Part shown: positions 1 to 6,731 of the stretch, in pieces
Layout of the letters: each line of letters opens with the position of its first letter
How positions within the stretch are numbered: the first letter of the stretch is position 1
NCBI GenBank assembly: GCA_025458665.1
Contig: JALOSG010000121.1
Span: 1 to 7,838 of the forward strand
Reading direction: 5' to 3'
Length of the DNA stretch: 7,838 bases
DNA from: Serpentinimonas sp.
Lineage (GTDB): Bacteria > Pseudomonadota > Gammaproteobacteria > Burkholderiales > Burkholderiaceae_C
Made by a program: the position numbers and the translations under genes
The notes under the pieces: model-generated
What the model was told of the DNA's origin: nothing
Databases searched by the model: none
Seen by the model: only the letters and a program-made list of their open reading frames with translations

Positions 1-1464
1 TCTGCCGATGACGTCAAGCAGGTGAGCGTGACTTCCACGGTGTCGCTGGCACTAAACACCGACACGCTGGACGCACAACTCGCCCAGACCATCACCATCA
101 ACACGACCCTGTCGGCCGCCACCAGGGCTTCCCTGGTCGTCGAGACGCGCGGTGGAACACCGGTGCGCACCGTGCTGCCACTCACCGACCGCGCCGCGGG
201 CAGCTACAGCGACACCTGGGACGGCAAGGATGATCGCGGCCAGTTCGTGGCCGAGGGCATCTACAAGGTGGTGCTGCTGTACGAGCTCAACGGAGTGCCG
301 CAACGTTTGGACCTGTCCACGACGACAGGCGGCAGCGAATACAACCCGCCCCGCACGAGCATCCCGTCCACGTTCGAGCCCTACAACAACCGGCCGCTGA
401 CCATCGACTTCACGCTGAGTCGAGCGTCGGAGGTGACGGCCTTCATGGGCAGCTTCAACGTCAACACCCGCTACGTCACCTTCTATACCCGGCAGGCCTT
501 CGGTCGCGGCACGCACCGCATCACGTGGAACGGTGAAAACGCCGAGGGGCAGATCATCAAGCCCGCACCCGGAGATGCCTTCCTGTTCGGCATCTTCGGC
601 TACACGCTGCCCAACAACGGCGTGTTCGTGCGCAACGGTGTGCAGCTCAGCGCGATGAGCTCATCACCGCCCATCTTCGACCCCACGGGCCTGACGCCGA
701 CAGCCGCACCCAACCAGTGTGCGGTGCAGTTCACCCTCAGCCTGCCGGCGACGGCCGAGCTTGTTGTCCAGGACAGCATCACCGGCGTGGTGGTGAACCG
801 CTTGCAGTACCCGGGCCTCGCCGCCGGCGTCAACAACGTGCTGTGGGATGGCAAGACCAGCGACGGCCGCTATGCCGCACCGGGCACCTACCGGCTGGGC
901 CTGCGTTTGCTGGAGCTAGGTAACCTGGTGAAAGCCCGCCTGAACGTGCGCGATGCCGCCCTGCTGCCCATGCGCGAACTGCACAAGCAGATCCAGCAAC
1001 CGGTGAACCTGAGCGTGCGCCAGGGCGACGAGATCGTGTACGTGGAGCGTGCCTACAGCGAACGTTCCGGCATGCAGGTGGTGCGCGCCATCGGTGGCCG
1101 TGCCCCTTTGCACCTCACCTCGGTAGGCAAGCTGTTCTTGGCCGCCGACGACCCGGTGCGTGTGCAGGCCTACGCCACCCGCACCGGCCTCATGGGCAAC
1201 ACCCGCAACAGCATCACGCAGTTACCGGCGCTGGAGCGCGAACTACAGCGTTGTCGGCAGGCCGGTGTGGCGCGCGACAACGAGGAACTGGAGCTGGGGG
1301 TGCGGTGCATGGCCGCCGGCATACACGACGACCAGGGCCGGCTGGTGGCCGGCTTGTCCATCTCGGCGCCGGCCGACCGGCTGGACGATCAGTGGTTGCC
1401 GAAGCTCCAAGCCACCGCCGCCACCATCAGCGAAGCGCTGGGATACCACGGCCCAGCCCGCTGA
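1..1464 (+). CDS. Chimeric protein: FlgD-like Ig repeats fused to an IclR-family effector-binding domain (5' partial)
   Basis: The frame is open from base 1 with no in-frame ATG near the edge, so the gene probably begins outside the window; GTG at 22 is only a possible start. The first part carries three FlgD-type Ig-like repeats, each with a W-(D/N)-G-x(4)-G core (W codons at about 217, 526 and 844) and two ending in a G-(I/T)-Y strand. Such domains usually occur in secreted or surface proteins. From about 889 the protein reads YRLGLRLLELG and continues as a complete IclR-family C-terminal effector domain, with landmarks GGRAPLHLTSVGK (about 1093-1131), YATRTGL (about 1171-1191), NEELELGVRC (1279-1308) and GLSISAPADRL near the end. 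The winged helix-turn-helix that should precede this domain is absent, and I see none in the other plus-strand frames upstream. A secreted-type Ig module joined to a cytoplasmic sensor makes little functional sense, so this may be a recombination scar, a decaying gene or an assembly chimera. The two family assignments are firm; the function of the product is unknown. Confidence 0.8.
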   Translation, partial: SADDVKQVSVTSTVSLALNTDTLDAQLAQTITINTTLSAATRASLVVETRGGTPVRTVLPLTDRAAGSYSDTWDGKDDRGQFVAEGIYKVVLLYELNGVPQRLDLSTTTGGSEYNPPRTSIPSTFEPYNNRPLTIDFTLSRASEVTAFMGSFNVNTRYVTFYTRQAFGRGTHRITWNGENAEGQIIKPAPGDAFLFGIFGYTLPNNGVFVRNGVQLSAMSSSPPIFDPTGLTPTAAPNQCAVQFTLSLPATAELVVQDSITGVVVNRLQYPGLAAGVNNVLWDGKTSDGRYAAPGTYRLGLRLLELGNLVKARLNVRDAALLPMRELHKQIQQPVNLSVRQGDEIVYVERAYSERSGMQVVRAIGGRAPLHLTSVGKLFLAADDPVRVQAYATRTGLMGNTRNSITQLPALERELQRCRQAGVARDNEELELGVRCMAAGIHDDQGRLVAGLSISAPADRLDDQWLPKLQATAATISEALGYHGPAR

Positions 1465-1522
1465 AGCGGGGACCAAGACGCACGCTGAAACGCAGCGGGT
1501 CCTGGCTGGACTTGCTCGGAAG

Positions 1523-2854
1523 TTAGCCGCCTTCGGCTTCGAAGGCTTCACCTGGCATGGGGCCGTCCAGCAGATCCATCAGGTCACTAGGGCCTTCGAA
1601 ATCTTGCGGCAAAGCCGCTTCCACCCAGCTGCGCACACGCTCGGCATCCTGAATGCGCTGGGTGGAGTTGTTGGCGTCCAGCAGCACCATGATGAGCGGC
1701 CTGCCAGCCACGGTGACCTGCATCACCAGACAACGCCCAGCCTCGCGGATGAAACCGGTTTTCTGCAGGCCAATATCCCAATCGGGGCGGCGCGTCAGGC
1801 GGTTGCTGTTGCGGTACTGCACCACCCGGTTGTTGTTGAGCGTCAGGTCGTAACCCGGCGAAGTGGTGAGATGGCGGATGATCGGCCGGCGCGAAGCTTC
1901 GGTCACCAGAGTGGCCAGATCGCGCGCGGTGGATTCGTTGCTGGGCGACAGGCCTGTGGGCTCCACGAAGCGGGTCTGGCGCATTCCCAGCTCACGGGCC
2001 TTCTGGTTCATCCGGCGCACAAACTGCTCCATCCCGCCCGGAAAGGTACGCCCCAGAGCATGGGCCGCCCGGTTTTCGCTGGACATGAGCGCCAGATGCA
2101 AAGCTTCGCCCCGGGTCATGCGGGTGCCCACTGGCAAGCGCGAGCCGCTGTTCTTCAAGCGGTCCACATCTTCGCTGCTGATGGTGATGGGCTGCGTCAT
2201 GGACAGATTGGCGTCCACCACCACCAAGGCCGTCATGAGCTTGGTCAAAGAGGCAATGGGTAGCACCGCCGATTCGTTTTTGCCAAACAGCACCTCCTGG
2301 GTGTCCTGGTCGAGCACCAGAGCCACCCGGGAGTTGACCCTCAGGCTTTCCACCGCCTCGAAGTCGAGCGGCGCAGGCTGCTGCGCCAGGGCGCCCGGTG
2401 GTGCAACATCGGCCGGGGCCAGCGCCAGGGAGGGCCGATCGGCCGACGAAACGGCGGGGGCGGCCACGGTGGATACCGCCGCTGCGCGGGGCGCCGTGGC
2501 TTCTGCAGCCTCCACCGGCTGTTTGTGCGGGGAACTGGGTTCGGGCGCGGCCGCTACCGGGCGCTTGTGCGCGGAGTCCAACTGCTCTGCCAGCCGGGCG
2601 GGAGCGGGCCGCAACACCGCGCTCGGCGCCACGGGCGGCGGGGTGGACGCCACCGCACGGGCAGGCTGGGCAGCCGCCGGGCGGGTCTTGGCGGGAGACT
2701 GACTGGCGAGAACCGCCGCAGGCAACAACATGCCAGCCAGCAGCCACACGCGCCAGAAACTGCCGCGCACACCGCTTACCCCGGCAGAGCGCCGACCTGT
2801 CGGACGGTCCGCGACTCCAGGAACAGCCTTCCCGGCGGCATCTGCAGCGGCCAT
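1523..2854 (-). CDS. pbpG: D-alanyl-D-alanine endopeptidase, PBP7/PbpG type (peptidase S11)
   Basis: Periplasmic penicillin-binding enzyme that, in the E. coli PBP7 family, cleaves D-Ala-meso-DAP cross-links in peptidoglycan. The 443-residue product shows the three active-site motifs in order: S202-L-T-K205 (nucleophile Ser), S259-E-N261 and K365-T-G367. The PBP7-typical stretches MSSENRAA, GRTFPGG and TRFVEPTGLS distinguish it from PBP5/6-type carboxypeptidases. A signal peptide is likely: a basic n-region, a hydrophobic core at about 36-50, and an AxA-like cleavage site after VLA50. The n-region is unusually long (about 35 residues). Residues about 52-165 form an Ala/Pro-rich linker with the imperfect repeat HKRPVAAA/HKQPVEAA. 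This makes the protein much longer than E. coli PBP7 (about 310 residues). The ATG at 2854 has AGGAG (2864-2868) nine bases upstream, which supports this start. The gene is a separate unit with its own promoter and converges on the chimeric gene with a 58-base gap. Confidence 0.93.
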   Translation of the reverse strand: MAAADAAGKAVPGVADRPTGRRSAGVSGVRGSFWRVWLLAGMLLPAAVLASQSPAKTRPAAAQPARAVASTPPPVAPSAVLRPAPARLAEQLDSAHKRPVAAAPEPSSPHKQPVEAAEATAPRAAAVSTVAAPAVSSADRPSLALAPADVAPPGALAQQPAPLDFEAVESLRVNSRVALVLDQDTQEVLFGKNESAVLPIASLTKLMTALVVVDANLSMTQPITISSEDVDRLKNSGSRLPVGTRMTRGEALHLALMSSENRAAHALGRTFPGGMEQFVRRMNQKARELGMRQTRFVEPTGLSPSNESTARDLATLVTEASRRPIIRHLTTSPGYDLTLNNNRVVQYRNSNRLTRRPDWDIGLQKTGFIREAGRCLVMQVTVAGRPLIMVLLDANNSTQRIQDAERVRSWVEAALPQDFEGPSDLMDLLDGPMPGEAFEAEGG

Positions 2855-2889
2855 AACCTCACTCTCCTCACAAAACCAGGGTATGGTTG

Positions 2890-2918
2890 AGTATAGAGAT
2901 CGAGAAAAAAAGCTGCAA
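2890..2918 (-). promoter_or_regulatory. Putative sigma70 promoter of pbpG
   Basis: On the minus strand a -10 hexamer TATACT (2890-2895, 5/6 to consensus) lies 17 bases from a weaker -35 TTGCAG (2913-2918, 3/6). The spacer is T-rich. Transcription would start near 2883, giving a 5' UTR of about 28 bases that contains the AGGAG ribosome site of pbpG. The region is clearly more AT-rich than its surroundings and lies just downstream of the leuA hairpin, as expected for a new transcription unit. The call rests on hexamer match and spacing only. Confidence 0.6.
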
Positions 2919-2977
2919 TATCAAATGCTTGCCGTTGCATCTTAAATTGGCGCTATAACAACAGCGCGGGCTAGCAA

Positions 2978-3006
2978 CAGAAATGCCCCGAAATGGGGCA
3001 TTTCTG
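2978..3006 (-). terminator. Intrinsic terminator-like hairpin after leuA
   Basis: A perfect 12-bp inverted repeat (arms 2978-2989 and 2995-3006, 5-base loop) begins nine bases past the leuA stop codon. On the minus strand the stem ends in CATTTCTG followed by TTGCTAG, so the U-tract is only moderate and partly inside the stem. Position and stem strength favour transcription termination of the leu unit before pbpG; the poor U-tract is the reason for caution. Confidence 0.7.
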
Positions 3007-3014
3007 CGCTTTCA

Positions 3015-4556
3015 TCAGCCCTGGGCGGCCACCCGCTGCGTGTTGCTGTGCAGCTTGTTCAACGCGCTCAGGTAGGCCTTGGCCGATGCGACGACGATGT
3101 CCGGGTCTGCCCCCACCCCGTTGACCACACGGCCGCCGTGCTGCAGGCGCACCGTCACCTCGCCCTGGCTTTCGGTGGAGCCGCTGGTGATGGCATTGAC
3201 CGAATACAGCACCAGTTCCGCACCGCTCTGGGCATGTATTTCAATGGCCTTCAGCGAGGCATCCACCGGGCCATTGCCGTCGGCTTCCCCCTCCACCTCC
3301 TTGCCACCCATGGTGAAGAAAACCCGGGCGTGCGGGCGCTCGCCGGTCTCGCTGTGCTGCGACAGGGACACGAGGCCGAAGTGCTCGTTCTCGTGCGTCA
3401 CGCTTTCGTCGCTGCACAGGGCCAGAATGTCCTCATCGAAGATGTCGCTCTTGCGGTCGGCCAGCTCCTTGAACTTGGCGAAAGCGGTGTTCACATCGGC
3501 CTCCGAGGCCATTTCTATGCCCAGTTCCTGCAGGCGCTGCTTGAACGCGTTGCGCCCACTGAGCTTGCCCAGCACGATCTTGTTGGCGCTCCAGCCCACA
3601 TCCTCGGCACGCATGATTTCGTAGGTGTCGCGCGCCTTGAGCACGCCGTCCTGGTGAATGCCGCTGGCGTGGGCAAAGGCGTTGGCGCCCACCACCGCCT
3701 TGTTGGGCTGCACCACGAAACCGGTGGTCTGGCTCACCATGCGCGAGGCCGGCACGATCTGCGTGGCATCCACGCCCACTTCCAGATTGAAGTAGTCGCG
3801 GCGGGTGCGCACCGCCATCACAATCTCTTCCAGCGAGCAGTTGCCCGCACGCTCGCCCAGCCCGTTGATGGTGCACTCCACCTGGCGAGCCCCCCCAATC
3901 TTGACGCCAGCGAGGGAGTTGGCCACCGCCATGCCCAGGTCGTTGTGGCAATGCACCGACCAGATGGCCTTGTCGGAATTGGGCACGCGCTCGCGCAGGG
4001 TGCGGATGAACTCGCCGTACAACTCCGGCACGGCGTAACCCACGGTGTCCGGGATGTTGATGGTGGTGGCGCCTTCGGCAATCACGGTTTCCAGCACGCG
4101 GCAGAGGAAATCCACCTCGCTGCGGTAGCCGTCTTCGGGGCTGAACTCGATGTCGCCACACAGGTTGCGGGCAAACCGTACCGACTGGCGGGCCTGCTCC
4201 AGCACCTCATCGGGCGTCATGCGCAGCTTCTTCTCCATGTGCAGCGGGCTGGTGGCAATGAAGGTGTGGATGCGGGCGCTGTTGGCACCCTTGAGCGCTT
4301 CGGCCGCCCGGGCAATATCGCGGTCATTCGCACGGGCCAGCGAGCACACGGTGGAGTCCTTGATGGTGTTGGCTATGGCCTGGATGCAGTCGAAATCGCC
4401 GTTGGAGCTGGCAGCAAAACCGGCCTCGATCACGTCCACCTTCAGGCGCTCGAGCTGGCGGGCAATGCGCAGCTTCTCGTCCTTGGTCATGGAGGCGCCG
4501 GGGGACTGTTCGCCGTCGCGCAAGGTGGTATCGAAAATGATGAGTTTGTCGGTCAT
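3015..4556 (-). CDS. leuA: 2-isopropylmalate synthase
   Basis: Condenses acetyl-CoA with 2-ketoisovalerate to give 2-isopropylmalate, the first committed step of leucine synthesis, in the cytosol. The 513-residue product has the usual length. The N-terminal TIM barrel opens with FDTTLRDGEQSPG (catalytic R13 and metal ligand D14) and carries the H202-x-H204 metal pair in SVHCHNDLGMA and the NGLGERAGN signature (231-239). HASGIHQDG (296-304) follows in the linker region, and a C-terminal LeuA allosteric dimer domain, where leucine feedback acts in this family, covers roughly residues 370-505. The start at 4556 is chosen because AGGAG (4563-4567) sits six bases upstream; an in-frame GTG at 4601 lies in the attenuator U-tract and is unlikely. 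The gene lies behind the leader/attenuator described separately, so leucine supply probably controls both its transcription and its activity. A hairpin terminator follows it. Confidence 0.97.
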   Translation of the reverse strand: MTDKLIIFDTTLRDGEQSPGASMTKDEKLRIARQLERLKVDVIEAGFAASSNGDFDCIQAIANTIKDSTVCSLARANDRDIARAAEALKGANSARIHTFIATSPLHMEKKLRMTPDEVLEQARQSVRFARNLCGDIEFSPEDGYRSEVDFLCRVLETVIAEGATTINIPDTVGYAVPELYGEFIRTLRERVPNSDKAIWSVHCHNDLGMAVANSLAGVKIGGARQVECTINGLGERAGNCSLEEIVMAVRTRRDYFNLEVGVDATQIVPASRMVSQTTGFVVQPNKAVVGANAFAHASGIHQDGVLKARDTYEIMRAEDVGWSANKIVLGKLSGRNAFKQRLQELGIEMASEADVNTAFAKFKELADRKSDIFDEDILALCSDESVTHENEHFGLVSLSQHSETGERPHARVFFTMGGKEVEGEADGNGPVDASLKAIEIHAQSGAELVLYSVNAITSGSTESQGEVTVRLQHGGRVVNGVGADPDIVVASAKAYLSALNKLHSNTQRVAAQG

Positions 4557-4601
4557 GGCTGGCTCCTGGTCGATGGGGAAAAACTGCTCTTTATGCGGCA
4601 C

Positions 4602-4638
4602 AAAAACAAACGGCCCGCTGCGGGTGCATACGGGCCGT
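4602..4638 (-). terminator. leuA attenuator (rho-independent terminator upstream of leuA)
   Basis: On the minus strand ACGGCCCG (4638-4631) pairs perfectly with CGGGCCGT (4617-4610) across a 13-base loop, and the stem runs straight into UUUGUUUUU (4610-4602). This is a canonical intrinsic terminator, but it lies between a leucine-rich short ORF and the leuA start 46 bases downstream, so it would act as an attenuator. A competing 6-bp pairing is visible: ACGGGC (4675-4670) inside the leader ORF can pair with GCCCGU (4635-4630), which overlaps the 5' arm of the terminator. The terminator is seen directly; the antiterminator is an inference. Confidence 0.85.
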
Positions 4639-4658
4639 GATGAGGAAAAACGCGCGCG

Positions 4659-4718
4659 CTAGTCCGACTGCCCGTGGTGGGTCAGGCCTAGTAGCAGGGC
4701 GTTGATCTGAAACGTCAT
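4659..4718 (-). CDS. Putative leucine leader peptide (leuL-like)
   Basis: A 19-codon ORF between pssA and leuA encodes MTFQINALLLGLTHHGQSD. Codons 8-12 are CTG CTA CTA GGC CTG: four Leu in five positions, two of them CTA, a codon rarely used in GC-rich betaproteobacteria. A terminator hairpin with a U-tract begins 20 bases past its TAG stop. This is the arrangement of ribosome-mediated attenuation: stalling at the CTA codons when charged tRNA-Leu is scarce would leave 4675-4670 free to pair with the terminator 5' arm and let transcription reach leuA. The ribosome site is weak (GAGAG at 4721-4725, very close to the ATG). The ORF starts 26 bases after the pssA stop. The peptide itself probably has no function beyond its translation. 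The assignment rests on codon content and context, not on homology. Confidence 0.8.
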   Translation of the reverse strand: MTFQINALLLGLTHHGQSD

Positions 4719-4725
4719 GGCTCTC

Positions 4726-4755
4726 AATGTATCACAAGCCGGTCTCAATCGTGAA
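4726..4755 (-). promoter_or_regulatory. Possible promoter of the leader-leuA unit
   Basis: An extended -10 candidate, TG-A-TACATT (hexamer 4726-4731, 4/6), lies 18 bases from a -35-like TTCACG (4750-4755, 4/6) at the 3' end of pssA. Initiation would fall near 4719, at the leader ATG itself, so the leader mRNA would be almost leaderless; this would fit the poor ribosome site. The match is weak and read-through from pssA is an equally good explanation. Confidence 0.25.
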
Positions 4756-5548
4756 GCCCGCGCTCATCGGGCTCCGTGGTGGACATGCTCACCACACTCA
4801 CCGGGCGCCCCTTGGAGCGGCGCCACAGGTACACACCGTAGCCCGAAAGGCCGTACACCACGAACAAGCCAAACAGCACCGTGGGCGGGTGGATATTGAT
4901 GACCGCAATGGCCAGGGCGATAAGTACCAGCGCAGCAAACGGGACACTGCGGCGCAGGCTCAGGTCCTTGAAGCTGTAGAAGGGCACGTTGGTCACCATG
5001 GTCAGACCCGCATACAGCGTGAGCGCAAACATGGCCCACGTCAGATCCTTAGGATCCACCTCTGCCTCGGTAGCCAGCCAGATGGCGCCTGCCACCAGGG
5101 CTGCAGCTGCTGGCGACGGCAGCCCCTGGAAGAAGCGCTTGTCCACCACGCTGGTGTTCACGTTGAAGCGCGCCAGGCGCAGCGCCGCGCAGGCGCAGTA
5201 GACAAAAGCCGCAATCCAGCCCCAGCGGCCCAGATCGCGCAGGGCCCATTCGTAGGCGATTAGTGCAGGGGCTGCGCCAAAGGACACCATGTCGGACAGG
5301 GAATCCATCTGCTCGCCAAAGGCGCTCTGGGTGCGGGTCATGCGGGCCACGCGACCGTCCAGTGCATCGAGCACCATGGCCACGAAGATGCCGATGGTGG
5401 CCAGATCGAAACGGCCATTGGTGGCCATGATCACCGCGTAGAAGCCACCAAACAGGGCGGCCAGCGTGATCATGTTGGGAAGCAGGAAAATCCCCTTGAT
5501 GCGGCGCGGTTGGGGCTGTGCGCCTGCGGGGTCGATGCCGTCGTGCAT
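4745..5548 (-). CDS. pssA: CDP-diacylglycerol--serine O-phosphatidyltransferase
   Basis: Inner-membrane enzyme that makes phosphatidylserine from CDP-diacylglycerol and L-serine, the precursor of phosphatidylethanolamine. The 267-residue product carries the full CDP-alcohol phosphatidyltransferase signature D-G-x2-A-R-x8-G-x3-D-x3-D (D64 G65, A68 R69, G78, D82, D86), preceded by D61. Around it are about seven hydrophobic segments (roughly 21-42, 50-62, 110-126, 147-160, 169-188, 202-219, 222-242), as expected of this integral-membrane type and unlike the peripheral PLD-type PssA of E. coli. The start is uncertain: ATG 5548 gives a family-like N-terminus but has no clear Shine-Dalgarno sequence, while the in-frame ATG at 5638 and GTG at 5650 lie in or beside the ilvC terminator. 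It sits between ilvC and leuA; I recall psd (phosphatidylserine decarboxylase) next to pssA in some Burkholderiales, but it is not here. Confidence 0.94.
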   Translation of the reverse strand: MHDGIDPAGAQPQPRRIKGIFLLPNMITLAALFGGFYAVIMATNGRFDLATIGIFVAMVLDALDGRVARMTRTQSAFGEQMDSLSDMVSFGAAPALIAYEWALRDLGRWGWIAAFVYCACAALRLARFNVNTSVVDKRFFQGLPSPAAAALVAGAIWLATEAEVDPKDLTWAMFALTLYAGLTMVTNVPFYSFKDLSLRRSVPFAALVLIALAIAVINIHPPTVLFGLFVVYGLSGYGVYLWRRSKGRPVSVVSMSTTEPDERGLHD

Positions 5549-5639
5549 GGGTGGGTGGGGGACGTCGTGAGGGTAGATGAGCCACGCCAGCGTGCGTTGC
5601 GCCGGCAGGGGCTTAGTGTACGGCAGCCCTGCAGGCATG

Positions 5640-5666
5640 AAAAAAGCCACCGCAGGCGGTGGCTTT
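5640..5666 (-). terminator. Intrinsic terminator after ilvC
   Basis: An 11-bp perfect inverted repeat (arms 5643-5653 and 5656-5666) with a 2-base spacer, so effectively a 4-base loop, starts 20 bases past the ilvC stop. On the minus strand it ends in a run of six T (5645-5640). This is a strong rho-independent terminator and the likely end of the ilvBHC transcript. pssA would then need read-through or its own promoter; a weak candidate -10 TACACT lies near 5614-5619. Confidence 0.9.
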
Positions 5667-5686
5667 CTGGCTTTGGGCGGCAGACC

Positions 5687-6703
5687 TCAGTTGCGGGTCT
5701 GGTCCACCAGCTTGTTCTTGGCAATCCAGGGCATCATGGCGCGCAGCTGGGCACCCACCACCTCGATCTGGTGGTCGGCGGTGTTGCGGCGGCGGGCGGT
5801 CATGCTGGGGTAGCCGGTGCGGCCTTCCAGAATGAACATCTTGGCGTAGTCGCCGTTCTGGATGCGCTTCAGAGCGTTGCGCATGGCTTTGCGCGACTCT
5901 TCGTTGATCACCTCGGGGCCGGTCACGTACTCGCCAAACTCCGCGTTGTTGGAGATGGAGTAGTTCATGTTGGCAATGCCGCCTTCGTAGATCAGGTCCA
6001 CGATGAGCTTGAGCTCGTGCAGGCACTCGAAGTAGGCCATTTCGGGGGCGTAACCGGCTTCCACCAGCGTCTCGTAACCCATCTTGATGAGTTCCACGGC
6101 GCCGCCACACAGCACGGCCTGCTCGCCGAACAGGTCGGTCTCGGTCTCTTCCTTGAAGTTGGTCTCGATGATGCCGGCCTTGCCGCCACCGTTGGCCATG
6201 GCGTAGCTCAGGGCCAGATCACGGGCCTTGCCGCTCTTGTCCTGGTGCACGGCCACCAGGTGGGGCACGCCGCCGCCCTGGGTGTAGGTGTTGCGCACGG
6301 TGTGGCCAGGGGCCTTGGGGGCCACCATCCAGACATCCAGATCAGCGCGGGGCACGACCTGGTTGTAATGCACGTTGAAGCCGTGGGCAAAGGCCAGCGA
6401 GGCGCCCTGCTTGATGTTCGGCTCCACGTTGTTGCGGTAGACCTCGGCAATCTGCTCGTCGGGCAGCAGGATCATGACCACATCGGCCGTCTTCACTGCG
6501 TCGTTCACTTCCATGACGGTCAGGCCGGCCTTGCCCACCTTGTCCCACGAGGCGCCGCCCTTGCGCAGACCGACCACCACCTTCACGCCACTGTCGTTCA
6601 GGTTCTGGGCGTGTGCGTGGCCCTGGCTGCCGTAACCAATGATGGCCACAGTCTTGCCCTTGATCAGGCTCAGGTCACAGTCTTTGTCGTAGAAAACTTT
6701 CAT
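5687..6703 (-). CDS. ilvC: Ketol-acid reductoisomerase (class I, NADP-dependent)
   Basis: Converts acetolactate or acetohydroxybutyrate to the dihydroxy acids of valine/leucine and isoleucine synthesis, using Mg2+ and NADPH. The product is 338 residues, the standard class I length. The Rossmann motif G23-Y-G-S-Q-G28 opens the nucleotide-binding domain. R47 and S52 in the following loop fit NADPH preference. The knotted C-terminal domain has the metal ligands D190 and E194 (in ETDLFGEQ), E226 and E230, plus substrate-binding S251; H107 and K130 are in place. The start at 6703 is chosen because GGAG (6710-6713) lies six bases upstream; an in-frame GTG at 6715 would include this ribosome site inside the gene. 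It follows ilvH by 28 bases, probably in the same transcript, and ends in a strong terminator. Confidence 0.97.
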   Translation of the reverse strand: MKVFYDKDCDLSLIKGKTVAIIGYGSQGHAHAQNLNDSGVKVVVGLRKGGASWDKVGKAGLTVMEVNDAVKTADVVMILLPDEQIAEVYRNNVEPNIKQGASLAFAHGFNVHYNQVVPRADLDVWMVAPKAPGHTVRNTYTQGGGVPHLVAVHQDKSGKARDLALSYAMANGGGKAGIIETNFKEETETDLFGEQAVLCGGAVELIKMGYETLVEAGYAPEMAYFECLHELKLIVDLIYEGGIANMNYSISNNAEFGEYVTGPEVINEESRKAMRNALKRIQNGDYAKMFILEGRTGYPSMTARRRNTADHQIEVVGAQLRAMMPWIAKNKLVDQTRN

Positions 6704-6731
6704 TCTTTGCTCCACAGGTAGGTAAAAAAAT

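Noticed and set aside
600..960. A frameshift as the explanation for the missing IclR DNA-binding domain.
   Set aside because: The frame is continuous from base 1 to 1464, and the other plus-strand frames upstream of 889 show no helix-turn-helix-like sequence; the upstream DNA encodes a real FlgD-type repeat instead.
1457..1546. Two small stem-loops between the chimeric gene and pbpG (1457-1470 and 1529-1546) as a bidirectional terminator.
   Set aside because: Stems of 5 and 7 bp without T-runs on either strand; the second is inside the pbpG coding end. They may be chance structures in GC-rich DNA.
1160..2263. A 367-codon plus-strand frame overlapping the IclR-like domain and the 3' half of pbpG.
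   Set aside because: It overlaps two genes with clear family motifs in other frames and has no recognisable domain of its own.
4557..4601. Upstream in-frame start for leuA at GTG 4601 (15 extra residues).
   Set aside because: It lies in the U-tract of the attenuator and has no ribosome site, whereas ATG 4556 has AGGAG at six bases and yields the family-typical N-terminus.
3048..4640. A 530-codon open frame on the plus strand opposite leuA.
   Set aside because: It mirrors leuA codon for codon in a GC-rich sequence, is rich in His/Gly/Val/Ala with no recognisable domain, and crosses the leuA start and the attenuator hairpin. LeuA on the minus strand has full family motifs.
5510..6721. A 403-codon open frame on the plus strand opposite ilvC and the start of pssA.
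   Set aside because: Antisense shadow of two well-identified genes; the composition is that of a reverse-complement translation and it runs through the ilvC terminator.
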